DNA of 64,000 nucleotides from Cupriavidus pinatubonensis (lineage in GTDB: Bacteria > Pseudomonadota > Gammaproteobacteria > Burkholderiales > Burkholderiaceae). The stretch is taken from the NCBI RefSeq assembly GCF_019602855.1, contig NZ_CP080766.1:2232001-2296000 (forward strand), written 5' to 3'. Positions 18,560 through 26,660 of this stretch are shown piece by piece. The notes under the pieces are model-generated. The model ran no database searches and was not told the DNA's origin. It saw only the letters and a program-made list of their open reading frames with translations. A program made the position numbers and the translations under genes. The number at the start of each line of letters is the position of its first letter. Positions within the stretch are counted from its first letter, which is position 1.

Positions 18560-18829
18560 CTACTTGACCCGCAACATCCCCTTCATCGTCGGACGGAACG
18601 TGCAGATGCAGGGATATTCCCCTTTCCGGGTTGCCTTGTATCGCCAAGATTCTCCCGGCGCAATGCTCTTCGAGTCGAACCGGCCGGCGTGGGACGTCAC
18701 CGTATGGGGGAATGGATCGTTATTGACCCAGACAACGGTGTCGCCCATGTTGATGGCCAGTTCCGGGGGGGCGAGTACGCCGTAGCGTCCATCGTGATGG
18801 TTGCCCCAAGCAAAACCACGCTGTCGCAT
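18560..18829 (-). pseudogene. Cupredoxin (plastocyanin-like) gene, apparently decaying
   Basis: 89 codons. From residue 21 it is a clear cupredoxin: LAINMGDTVVWVNNDPFPHTV, then GRFDSKSIAPGESW, then CICTFRPTMKGMLRV. Two defects are visible. There is no signal peptide or upstream strand: the frame starts MRQRGFAWGNHHDGRYG instead of an export signal. The second histidine ligand, expected in a CTFHPTM-type copper loop, is arginine. Both changes would destroy a periplasmic blue copper protein, so I read it as a remnant. A copper-free cytosolic variant is less likely. It lies directly downstream of the GntR gene on the same strand. Confidence 0.6.
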
Positions 18830-18852
18830 CCGCCAATGTTTGGGAGTAGTGA

Positions 18853-19623
18853 TTACCTGACATCCTGGGTCAGCTGGTAGCTCATCAAATAGCTGAACCG
18901 GCTTGCCGGATGGACGCCAGTGGTGACAGCGATAACCTTGTCGCGGAGAAAGTACGTGCGGATGATGCGCAATCCGGCGGAGCGGTCTTCGACCTGCAGC
19001 AGTTCGGCCTGTGCATCGGCGATCAACAGCCCCTGCAACTCCTGCTCGACGCGGGTCACCTTGATGCCATATTCCTTCTCGATCATCGTATAGACGGGAA
19101 CGCTCAGGACTGCGCCTAGTTCCGGCAACCTGCTATAGGCCTGGTCGACATAGATGTCCACCAGGGCGATAGGCTCGCGCTTGGCGTCCGCCCCATACCG
19201 GATCCCGGCGATATGCAGCCATTCGGCCCCCACGTCGCTGCGCAGCAGTCTGGCCTGGGCCGGATCCGCCTGGATCCGCTCGCAGGAAGACGTTCGCAGC
19301 GTCGTGCCCTTGGCATAGCCAGCCAGGTCGGCCGGCGAGTCCATGACCTGCATATAGCGTTCCCGCGGCCGGTCCGAGATGACCCGCGTGCCCACACCGG
19401 CCTGACGGCTGACCATGCCGAGGCTTGTTAGCTTCTGAATGGCCTGCCGCACGGCGTAGCGGCTCAGATTCCACTGCTCGCACAGCTCCGCTTCCGTCGG
19501 AAGGAATTCGCCGATGCGCGGACGCCCGTTGACGATCTCCTGCATCAACGTACGGGCCAGATCCAGGTGTCGCGGTGGCGTGGCCGCAAGCGAGGGCGGG
19601 TAGACGTCGATCTCGTTTTCCAT
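18853..19623 (-). CDS. GntR-family regulator with UTRA ligand domain
   Basis: About 256 residues. The N-terminal winged HTH is GEFLPTEAELCEQWNLSRYAVRQAIQKL followed by GMVSRQAGVGTRV; the remaining ~160 residues form the UTRA (HutC-type) effector domain, ending LMSYQLTQDVR. In-frame starts exist at 19713, 19665 and 19623. The first lies inside a palindromic operator and would encode it, so I reject it. I prefer 19623 because it leaves a normal short tail before the HTH, but 19665 is possible. It is divergent from the ligase-dioxygenase operon and probably represses it. Confidence 0.85.
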   Translation of the reverse strand: MENEIDVYPPSLAATPPRHLDLARTLMQEIVNGRPRIGEFLPTEAELCEQWNLSRYAVRQAIQKLTSLGMVSRQAGVGTRVISDRPRERYMQVMDSPADLAGYAKGTTLRTSSCERIQADPAQARLLRSDVGAEWLHIAGIRYGADAKREPIALVDIYVDQAYSRLPELGAVLSVPVYTMIEKEYGIKVTRVEQELQGLLIADAQAELLQVEDRSAGLRIIRTYFLRDKVIAVTTGVHPASRFSYLMSYQLTQDVR

Positions 19624-19696
19624 GGGTTTTGCCGTGCTGGCGCCGATTCCGGTAACAGCCGACATGATAGCGCAAGCCACAGGGTTTCTACTAATA

Positions 19697-19710
19697 TTCG
19701 AATATTCGAA
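19697..19710. promoter_or_regulatory. Perfect 14-bp palindrome, probable GntR operator
   Basis: TTCGAATATTCGAA is a perfect palindrome located between the GntR/UTRA gene (start 19623, minus) and the ligase operon (start 19793, plus). It is 82 bp from the operon start, a normal operator position, and its AT-rich centre stands out from the GC-rich surroundings. It probably controls both directions. Confidence 0.65.
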
Positions 19711-19792
19711 CAAAGTCCTATAGTGCTGTCATCGCGGCGGTGACTATTCCGTTCGCATCGCACGACTTATCGATATCCGGAGATCACTGAGC

Positions 19793-21289
19793 ATGTACCC
19801 CATCGACTTCCTGTGGCGAGCAGCGCGCCGGCACCAAGACCGGGTCGCAATCATCAGCCCCACGGGCAACCTGACCTTTGGCGAACTGGCTGACGTCGTA
19901 CTGAGGCGGGCGGCGGTGCTGACTGCGATCGATCCCAAGCCGCGCAGCCGGGTTTGCGTGGGGGCGGCGAATTCGGTCGATCATCTGGTGGCCATCCTTG
20001 CCATCCTGGCTGCCGGCAAGGTATGGGTACCGCTCAACCCGCGGAACGGCGATCCGGAACTGCGGCGCATCGTGGCGTTCGTAGAGCCTTCGCTGGTGCT
20101 GGCCGATCACGAGATGGCCGCACGGCTGGCGGACATTTCCGCAAGCCTGTATGCCCTCGATGTGCTCGAGCGCCATTCGGGTGATACCGCAAGCGTCATG
20201 ATGGGGCCGTACTCGCGCCACGGCGTCGACCTTGGCGAGGCGCAGGCCATCAAGTTCACGGGCGGTACCACCGGGGTACCCAAGGGCGTGATCCAGCCCA
20301 TGCGTGCATGGAACACCAATATCGCCACGCAGATCCACGAACTGGCACTGACGCCGGACGACCGCTACCTGGTAGCTGCGCCGATCACGCATGGCACTTC
20401 GACCTATATGCTGCCTTTGCTCGGTGCGGGTGGCGCTCTGATTTTCCCGGAGTACGGCAAGGCGCCGGCCTTGCTTGATGCGGCGGAGCGGCACCGGGCG
20501 ACCCTGTTCTTCGCGCCTCCCACGCTGATCCTGGCGTTAGTGGAAGAGCAGCGTTACGCGCCCCGTCCGCTGAAGGATTTGCGTTACCTGGTTTACGGCG
20601 GCGCGCCGATGCGCCCGGAGCAGATTCGCGACGCGCAGTCGGCCTTCGGCCAGGTTCTGTGCACCTCGTTCGGCCAGACCGAGGCGCCGCAGATCATTAC
20701 CTTCCTGTCACCGTCCGAAATGACCGGAGAAAACCTCGCCTCGGTCGGCAGGCCGTCGATCCTGACCCGCGTGGCCATCGTCGACAAGCAAGGCCAGCCG
20801 CTGCCGGCCGGGGAGGAGGGCGAGATCGCCGTGCGAGGCGACCTGGTCATGAGCGGCTACCTGAAGGCAGAGGAAGAGACCCACAAGACCCTCGTCGATG
20901 GCTGGCTGCGCACCGGGGACGCTGGCGTGCTGGATGAGCGCGGGTATCTCTTCCTGCGAGACCGCATTCGCGACGTGATCATTACCGGCGGATTCAACGT
21001 CTATCCGAGCGATGTCGAGGTGGTGCTGTCCGGGCATCCGGCGGTGGCCGATTGTTCCGTAGTCGGTGTGCCGGATGCCAAGTGGGGTGAGGCCGTACAC
21101 GCCGCGGTGCAGTTGCATCCGGGCATGAGCGTCGACGCGGAGGATCTGATCGCGCTCGTCAAGCGCGAACTGGGTTCTGTCAAGACACCCAAGCATGTCC
21201 ACCTGTTCGAGGCGCTCCCGCGCAGCGCGGTCGGCAAGGTACTGAAGCCTGCCGTCCGGGAAATCATTCTGAATCACCGGAGCCAATGA
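19793..21289 (+). CDS. AMP-forming acyl-CoA ligase
   Basis: 498-residue class I adenylate-forming enzyme that activates a carboxylic acid with ATP and CoA. The phosphate loop is FTGGTTGVPKGV, followed by YGGAPM, FGQTEAP, the WLRTGDAGVLDERGYL hinge, RIRDVIITGGFNVYPSDVE, and the catalytic lysine in PRSAVGKVLKPAV. The ATG at 19793 follows CCGGAGATCACTGAGC. It is the first gene of a six-gene rightward operon containing a ring-cleavage dioxygenase and maleylacetate reductase, so the acid is probably aromatic or a side-chain derived acid. The exact substrate is unknown. Confidence 0.85.
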   Translation: MYPIDFLWRAARRHQDRVAIISPTGNLTFGELADVVLRRAAVLTAIDPKPRSRVCVGAANSVDHLVAILAILAAGKVWVPLNPRNGDPELRRIVAFVEPSLVLADHEMAARLADISASLYALDVLERHSGDTASVMMGPYSRHGVDLGEAQAIKFTGGTTGVPKGVIQPMRAWNTNIATQIHELALTPDDRYLVAAPITHGTSTYMLPLLGAGGALIFPEYGKAPALLDAAERHRATLFFAPPTLILALVEEQRYAPRPLKDLRYLVYGGAPMRPEQIRDAQSAFGQVLCTSFGQTEAPQIITFLSPSEMTGENLASVGRPSILTRVAIVDKQGQPLPAGEEGEIAVRGDLVMSGYLKAEEETHKTLVDGWLRTGDAGVLDERGYLFLRDRIRDVIITGGFNVYPSDVEVVLSGHPAVADCSVVGVPDAKWGEAVHAAVQLHPGMSVDAEDLIALVKRELGSVKTPKHVHLFEALPRSAVGKVLKPAVREIILNHRSQ

Positions 21290-22068
21290 TGGCCAATACC
21301 AACGCGAAAGCCGCACCCGGCACGAAGCTGTGCCACTACACGGAGCACGCGGTCTACTACGGCGAAGACGATCTGGTAGTAGATCTGCTCGGCCGCGCCA
21401 GCTTTGTCGATGTCTTCATGAAGCAGACGTTCGGCAGGGCGCCGTCGCCGGCGGAACGGCAAATCGTCGAAGCCGTGCTGGTCACCCTCATGGAACATGG
21501 CATGACGCCAAGCGCGATTGCTTCGCGCATGATCTACGCAAGCTCGCCGGAGAACCTGCAGGCCGGCGTCGCGGCCGGCCTGCTCGCCGTTGCCAGCCAG
21601 TTTGTCGGGACCATGGAGCCGGCCGCTGCCTTGCTCGACCGCATCGTGGCGGCGGGCGCAGACGGGCTTGCCGAAGCGAAACGCATTGCCAGCGAATTTC
21701 GCGCCGGCCGCCGCGCGGTGCCGGGATTCGGCCATCACCTGCACCGGCCGGACGATCCGCGCGCGATCGCGCTGCTGGACCTGGCGCGCGAACTCGGTAC
21801 GTATGGTCAACGATGCGCCGCGCTGGCATGGCTTGCCACCGAAGTGGACGAGGCCGCGGGACGCCACATCACCATCAATGCCACCGGCGCGATTGCCGCC
21901 ATCCTCGGCGATATCGGCATTCCCGCGGCGCTGATGCGCGGTTTTGCCGTGCTGAGCCGGGCTGCAGGACTGATCGCGCATATCGCCGAAGAACAGCGCG
22001 ACCCATCCGGCCGATTTATCTGGAGCCTGGTGGATGACGCCATGACGGGCGCGCTTTCGCCCACCTGA
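21286..22068 (+). CDS. Citrate-synthase-fold lyase (citryl-CoA lyase-like)
   Basis: 260 residues, much shorter than a citrate synthase (about 430) and of the size of stand-alone citryl-CoA-lyase-like domains. Motifs: LMEHGMTPSAIASRMIYAS and AVPGFGHHLHRPDDPRAIALLD, the latter matching the GFGHRVYK--DPR active-site segment of citrate synthases with His and Asp retained, then the C-terminal ITINATGAIAAILGDIG. In this operon it may perform a retro-Claisen cleavage on the CoA ester made by the preceding ligase, releasing acetyl-CoA or a similar unit. The start overlaps the ligase stop (ATGATGG), so the two are translationally coupled. Confidence 0.75.
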   Translation: MMANTNAKAAPGTKLCHYTEHAVYYGEDDLVVDLLGRASFVDVFMKQTFGRAPSPAERQIVEAVLVTLMEHGMTPSAIASRMIYASSPENLQAGVAAGLLAVASQFVGTMEPAAALLDRIVAAGADGLAEAKRIASEFRAGRRAVPGFGHHLHRPDDPRAIALLDLARELGTYGQRCAALAWLATEVDEAAGRHITINATGAIAAILGDIGIPAALMRGFAVLSRAAGLIAHIAEEQRDPSGRFIWSLVDDAMTGALSPT

Positions 22069-22139
22069 GCCAGGACGACGGCGCGAGGCCCGCGACGGGC
22101 ATCGTGCCAGCGGGGCACAACAAACCATTGGAGACAATC

Positions 22140-23099
22140 ATGACCCAAGCTACACCATCCATCCAGCGCCATCACCACATCACGCTGAGCGTTGGCACAG
22201 CCCAGGAAGACTATGACTTCCATACCAAGGTGCTCTCTCTCAAGAGCGTCAAGAAGACTTTGATCTATGACGGCGGCACGCCGTTCTACCACCTCTACTA
22301 CGGCAATGATGTCGGCGAAGAAAGCACGCTGATCACCTGCTTCCCGGTGGCCCATTTCGGCCGCAAGGGCACGCGCGGTACGGGTCAGATCGGCAGCCTG
22401 GCGCTCTCGGTGCCCGCGTCCGCCATTCCGTTCTGGGACAAGCGCCTGCGCGACCACGGTTTCGAAGTCCGCCGTTCCGAGCGGTTCGGCGAGCAGGTGC
22501 TGGCGTTCGCGCATCCTTGCGGCATCGAGTACGAGCTGATCGGTATCGCCGATGATGCACGCAAACCGTATTCCAACGGCGAAGTTCCTGCCGAGCTGGC
22601 GATCCGCGGGCTTCACACCATCGCGGTGAATGTGCGCGAGATGGAGCCGTCGCAGGAATTCATGGATGCCGGCTGGTCGGCGCGTGAAGTGGCGCGCGAC
22701 GGCAAGTACGCGCGCTATGCATTCGGGGAGGGCGGCTCCGGTAAGTTTGTGGACTATGCATTGGAAACGGCCATGCCGCAGGCTAGCTGGACCTATGGCT
22801 CCGGCACGGTCCACCACTGTGCGTTCCAGGTCGACGACCATGCTGCGCAGGACTACTTCAAGCGCAGGCTTGAGGGCCTTGGCTTCACCGACACGTCGGA
22901 ACGCAAGGATCGCGGGTATTTCGAGTCGATCTACGTACGCACCCCGAGCGGGGCCCTGTTCGAGGCTACGGTGTCCAAGCCTCACGCTTTCCTGATCGAC
23001 GAACCGTACGAAACGCTTGGCGCCGAGGTGCAGGTTGCGCCGCAGTTCGCCAGCCAGCGCGAAAGCATCCTGCGCTCGCTGGAAACGCTGAAGTACTGA
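22140..23099 (+). CDS. LinE/PcpA-type (chloro)hydroquinone 1,2-dioxygenase
   Basis: 319-residue two-domain VOC Fe(II) extradiol dioxygenase that opens hydroquinone rings. It resembles LinE throughout: HHITLSVGTAQEDYDF, KKTLIYDGGTPFYHLYYGN, REMEPSQEFMDAGW, and RGYFESIYVRTPSGALFEATVS. The expected metal ligands are present: the His of HHIT, the His of GTVHHCAF, and the Glu of LFEATV. The ATG at 22140 follows GGAGACAATC. The partner maleylacetate reductase two genes later repeats the linE-linF / pcpA-pcpE pairing, which supports hydroquinone or chlorohydroquinone as substrate. Confidence 0.8.
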   Translation: MTQATPSIQRHHHITLSVGTAQEDYDFHTKVLSLKSVKKTLIYDGGTPFYHLYYGNDVGEESTLITCFPVAHFGRKGTRGTGQIGSLALSVPASAIPFWDKRLRDHGFEVRRSERFGEQVLAFAHPCGIEYELIGIADDARKPYSNGEVPAELAIRGLHTIAVNVREMEPSQEFMDAGWSAREVARDGKYARYAFGEGGSGKFVDYALETAMPQASWTYGSGTVHHCAFQVDDHAAQDYFKRRLEGLGFTDTSERKDRGYFESIYVRTPSGALFEATVSKPHAFLIDEPYETLGAEVQVAPQFASQRESILRSLETLKY

Positions 23100-23165
23100 A
23101 CCCCTCGACGGGCCACCCCATCCTGTGTCGTGGCTTGAACGAATGCCTGATACGGCAGGAACTGT

Positions 23166-23825
23166 ATGCCAGAACTCAACCCACACCTCGCTGCGCCACT
23201 GAGCGTGTTTGGTGCGCCGCCACGGGACGCGGCCATGGCGGCAATCCTGGTGCATGGCCGCGGCCAGTCGCCTGCACTGATGAAGGAGATGGTCGCGGAC
23301 CGCTGCGGGCGGTCTGACATCGCCTGGTTTGCTCCCGCCGCGGCAGACGGCACCTGGTATCCGGAGCGTTTCATCGAGCCGTTGTCACGGAACGAACCCC
23401 AGCTCTCACAAGCGCTAGAGCGCCTGGAGGTGCTGTCCCGCGAGCTGGTGACGCTGGGCTTCCCGTACGAGTCGCAAGTGTTGATCGGTTTCTCGCAGGG
23501 AGCCTGTCTTTGCAGCGAATTCGTCTGGCGCCAGGACCGGCGCTATGGCGCGCTGATCGCCTTCACGGGCGGGCTGATCGGACCACCGCAGATGCCCAGG
23601 CAAGTGGTGCCGGCGCGCCTGCGAACGATGCCGGTGCTGCTTTCCACCTGTGCGCAGGATCCGCATGTGCCACTGGACAGCGTGCAGGAATCCGCCCGGC
23701 TGTTCCGTACCGCGGGCGCTGACGTCAGGCTGGTGGTGGAGCCGGGGTGCGAGCACGCGATCCGTGACACCGAGCTTACGTTCGCAAACATTGCAATGGC
23801 GCGTTGCGCGCCGCAAGCAGACTGA
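23166..23825 (+). CDS. Phospholipase/carboxylesterase-family alpha/beta hydrolase
   Basis: 219-residue alpha/beta hydrolase with oxyanion motif LVHGRGQSP, nucleophile elbow LIGFSQGACL (Ser110), acid in TCAQDPHVPLDSV and catalytic His in GCEHAIRD. It resembles MhqD, which accompanies the MhqO-type hydroquinone dioxygenase in Bacillus. Its role may be hydrolysis of the acylated or lactonised ring-cleavage product. The ATG at 23166 has AGGAACTGT upstream. It lies between the dioxygenase and the maleylacetate reductase. Confidence 0.75.
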   Translation: MPELNPHLAAPLSVFGAPPRDAAMAAILVHGRGQSPALMKEMVADRCGRSDIAWFAPAAADGTWYPERFIEPLSRNEPQLSQALERLEVLSRELVTLGFPYESQVLIGFSQGACLCSEFVWRQDRRYGALIAFTGGLIGPPQMPRQVVPARLRTMPVLLSTCAQDPHVPLDSVQESARLFRTAGADVRLVVEPGCEHAIRDTELTFANIAMARCAPQAD

Positions 23826-23841
23826 AACGGGAGTTGTCCGC

Positions 23842-24900
23842 ATGGAGCCGTTTGTCCACGAAACGCGCGCATCGCGCGTGGTCTTTGGTCCCGGGGCCCG
23901 CCGTTCACTGCCGCGTGAACTCGGGCATCTGGGGATCGCACGGGTGCTGGTCCTGACCACGCCGGAACAGGCCGCGCTCGGCCGCGAGGTTGCCGGATTG
24001 CTGGGCGACCGCTCGGTTGGCGTGTACAGCAAGGCCGTGATGCATGTGCCGGCCGAGGTCGCGCGGGCGGCGGTGGCCACTGCGGCGGGACTCGGCGCGG
24101 ACGGCTGTATCGCGGTGGGAGGCGGCTCGACCATCGGCCTGGCGAAGGCCATTGCGCTGGAGTCCGGCCTGCCGATCATCGCTTTGCCGACGACCTATGC
24201 CGGCTCCGAGATGACGCCGCTGTATGGCATCACGGAAGCGTCGATCAAGAAGACCGGACGAGACTGGCGGGTCATGCCGCGTGCCGTGGTCTACGATCCC
24301 GAACTGACGCTCACGCTGCCAGCCCCGCTCAGCATGACCAGCGGTATGAACGCCATGGCGCATGCCGCGGAAGCGCTGTACGCGCCAGATGGCAACCCGG
24401 TCTTCAGCATGATGGCGGAAGAGGGCATCCGCGCCCTGGCCATGGCGCTACCGCGCCTGCGCGAAGCGCCACAGGACCTGGGCGCCCGCAGCGATGCGTT
24501 GTATGGCGCATGGCTGTGCGGCACCGTCCTGGGCAATCTGCAGATGGGCTTGCACCACAAGCTGTGCCATACGCTGGGCGGCAGCTTCAACCTGCCGCAC
24601 GCGGAAGTCCACACCGTCATCCTGCCTTATGCGATGGCCTACAACGCGGCCTCGGCGCCGCAGGCCATGGTGCGCATCGCGCGCGCGCTGGGGCGCGATG
24701 CCGCGCCGGCGGGAATGTGGCAGCTCGGTTCTGCACTCGGGGCGCCGCGCTCGCTGCGCGAGATCGGCATGCCGGCCGACGGCCTGGACCGCGCGGCGGA
24801 CCTGGTGGTGGCCAGCCCGTATCCCAATCCGCGCCCGTTCGAACTGGCGCCGATCCGCGCGTTGCTGCAACGTGCGTACGACGGCCACATGCCGGGCTGA
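23842..24900 (+). CDS. Maleylacetate reductase
   Basis: 352-residue iron-type alcohol dehydrogenase family enzyme that reduces maleylacetate to 3-oxoadipate with NAD(P)H. Motifs: GCIAVGGGSTIGLAKAIAL (nucleotide site), ALPTTYAGSEMTPLYGIT, MNAMAHAAEALYA and MGLHHKLCHTLGGSFNLPHAE (metal/active-site histidines), all typical of LinF, TfdF and PcpE. The ATG at 23842 follows GGGAGTTGTCC. It turns the product of the preceding dioxygenase into a beta-ketoadipate pathway intermediate; the genes for the last steps are not in this window. Confidence 0.88.
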   Translation: MEPFVHETRASRVVFGPGARRSLPRELGHLGIARVLVLTTPEQAALGREVAGLLGDRSVGVYSKAVMHVPAEVARAAVATAAGLGADGCIAVGGGSTIGLAKAIALESGLPIIALPTTYAGSEMTPLYGITEASIKKTGRDWRVMPRAVVYDPELTLTLPAPLSMTSGMNAMAHAAEALYAPDGNPVFSMMAEEGIRALAMALPRLREAPQDLGARSDALYGAWLCGTVLGNLQMGLHHKLCHTLGGSFNLPHAEVHTVILPYAMAYNAASAPQAMVRIARALGRDAAPAGMWQLGSALGAPRSLREIGMPADGLDRAADLVVASPYPNPRPFELAPIRALLQRAYDGHMPG

Positions 24901-24929
24901 TATTCGCGGACAGGAGGAAAGGAGTCACC

Positions 24930-25277
24930 ATGTCATACATCGTTCGCGGTTATTTCCGCCCAGGCGTGGGGGAAGCACGGCTGAAAGTCCGGCCGGAGCA
25001 TATTCGCCATGTCATCTCCGCGCTTCCGGGCATCGTCTGTGCGGGCGCTCTGTGCGGAGAAGACGGGCTTCCCCGCGGCCTGTTCCTTGTGCTGGACTGC
25101 GAGGAGCGGGAGCAGGCGGAAGCGTTCATCGCCAATGAGCCATACAACCGTGCCGGCCTCCTGGAGCACTGGGAGGTGGAACCGCTGATCCAGTTCGCCC
25201 CGCATCCGAATCCAGGCATCCTGCATGAAGAGCTGGAGAAGGCAATGAAAGCAGCCAGCCGAGCTGCGACTGGCTAA
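24930..25277 (+). CDS. YciI-like (YCII domain) protein
   Basis: 115 residues, ferredoxin-like dimeric fold of the YciI/muconolactone isomerase type. Core: LKVRPEHIRHVISALPGIVCAGALC then GLFLVLDCEEREQAEAFIANEPYNRAGLLEHWEVEPL. In catabolic operons these proteins often dehydrate or isomerise small intermediates; the exact step here is unknown. The ATG at 24930 is preceded by AGGAGGAAAGGAGTCACC, a very strong site. It is the last gene of the hydroquinone operon. Confidence 0.75.
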   Translation: MSYIVRGYFRPGVGEARLKVRPEHIRHVISALPGIVCAGALCGEDGLPRGLFLVLDCEEREQAEAFIANEPYNRAGLLEHWEVEPLIQFAPHPNPGILHEELEKAMKAASRAATG

Positions 25278-25656
25278 GGCTCGCGCCAAGCCGCTACGGC
25301 GGGTTCCGCAAGGGCTGCCTATCCATTCAAAACAAAGCGAAATGCTGGTGCATTGTTTGCACCGCGCGTCCGCAGGAGACGTCATGTTTATGCCATCCAT
25401 CCATCCGGCCGGTCGCCATATCGGCGCCTGATCCCGCCTAAGCGCCTTCACGAAGGCATGCCGCGACCGCGCGCGCGGCAATCCTGCAGGCCTTCGCCAA
25501 GTCAAGCAGAAACGACGCAGAACCTCCCTGCAGGGTGGCCTGCGCCCTAAGCCAATGTGCTGCTCGCCGGCAGGACCCTGTTCGCCTTGCGTTCGGTCCG
25601 CATGCCATCCGCAGCGGCATTTTTCCGTCGAAGTCCTCACGATGAAGCAGTGAATC
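25278..25656. other. Intergenic region between the hydroquinone operon and envelope module
   Basis: 379 bases with no trusted gene. A 15-codon frame at 25384 has a GCAGGAGACG ribosome site but no further support. The region probably holds the promoter of the YCF48/MMPL module. No hairpin terminator was identified after the YciI gene. Confidence 0.45.
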
Positions 25657-26631
25657 ATGGAACGAATCAAACGCATCATCCTGTCCGGCATGCCGATCGT
25701 CATCATCGGCGCGCTGCTGTATGCCGGCTTGTTCGTCAAGCCAAAGCCGGTCGGGAGCACGGTAGAACAGCCGCTCATCGAGCGGGGGGACGTCTTCTAC
25801 GGCATTGCCACGCTGCCCGACGGCGGGCTGTGGGCCGCCGGTTCCAACGCCAAGATTCTTTATAGCGCGGACGCCGGTACCAACTGGCGCAGGCAGGTCG
25901 TCCCTGGCAATGAAGCGCTGCAGGACATCGCCGCGTGGGACAGCCGTCGCGCCGTCGCGGTCGGCAACGAAGGCGTGGTCTTCACCACGGACGACGGGGG
26001 GCATAGCTGGACGGCGGCGCAAACGCCGAAATCGGCCTTCGGCAACAAGCTGATGCGCGTGCAGGCCAGCCAGGACGGAAGTGCCTGGGCGGTCGGCAGC
26101 GGCGGCGTGCTGATGCGCTCGCGCGACTACGGGAAACGCTGGGAATCGGTCGGGCAGGGCGAGGATGCCGCCTGGAACGGCATCGCGATCCAGGGCCGGC
26201 GCGGATCCATCGTGGGCGAATTCGGGCGCATCCGTATCACCACGGACGCCGGCGACAGCTGGACCAGCGTCGCTAGCCCCGTCAAACACAGCCTGATGTC
26301 GGTGCGCTTCAACGAGGCGGGACAGGCCGTGGCGGTCGGCCTTCACGGAACTGTGCTGGTCAGCGACGACGGCGGCGCGACCTGGAAGCCGGCGCAAGCG
26401 ACCACGGATGAGGATCTCTTCGATGTGGCCTGGGATGGCAAGCGATGGATCGCCGTGGGCGACAAAGGCGTGGTGCTCATAGGCGGCGAGGCGGGGAGCG
26501 ACCCGGTCAAATGGCGGCAGACGCGTCTCGCCCCCGAGGATCGGGGCTGGTACACCGGGGTGCGGGGGCAGAACGGCAAGTACTACGTCGCCGGATCGCG
26601 GCTCGGCGCCAAAGACGCAGGCGCCCTGTAA
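25657..26631 (+). CDS. YCF48-like beta-propeller protein of the MMPL module
   Basis: 324 residues. One N-terminal transmembrane anchor (GMPIVIIGALLYAGLFV), then a periplasmic beta-propeller made of repeats with the pattern W-A-G--G-I--S-D-G-TW (for example DAGTNWRRQ, DGGHSWTAA, DAGDSWTSV, DGGATWKPA), the BNR/YCF48 signature known from photosystem II assembly factor Ycf48. In many proteobacteria such a gene precedes an MMPL transporter and DUF1302/DUF1329 genes, as here. A role as periplasmic adaptor to the transporter is inferred. Confidence 0.8.
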   Translation: MERIKRIILSGMPIVIIGALLYAGLFVKPKPVGSTVEQPLIERGDVFYGIATLPDGGLWAAGSNAKILYSADAGTNWRRQVVPGNEALQDIAAWDSRRAVAVGNEGVVFTTDDGGHSWTAAQTPKSAFGNKLMRVQASQDGSAWAVGSGGVLMRSRDYGKRWESVGQGEDAAWNGIAIQGRRGSIVGEFGRIRITTDAGDSWTSVASPVKHSLMSVRFNEAGQAVAVGLHGTVLVSDDGGATWKPAQATTDEDLFDVAWDGKRWIAVGDKGVVLIGGEAGSDPVKWRQTRLAPEDRGWYTGVRGQNGKYYVAGSRLGAKDAGAL

Positions 26632-26660
26632 GGCGCCAAACAGAGTATTTGGAGGAAGAC

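Noticed and set aside
19624..19713. Longer N-terminus for the GntR/UTRA protein from the ATG at 19713
   Set aside because: The first codons are the palindrome TTCGAATATTCGAA itself, better explained as an operator outside the gene.
25384..25431. 15-codon frame with a GGAGACG ribosome site before the YCF48-like gene
   Set aside because: No second copy, no conservation evidence and no coupling to a neighbour, unlike the two oxalate micro-ORFs.
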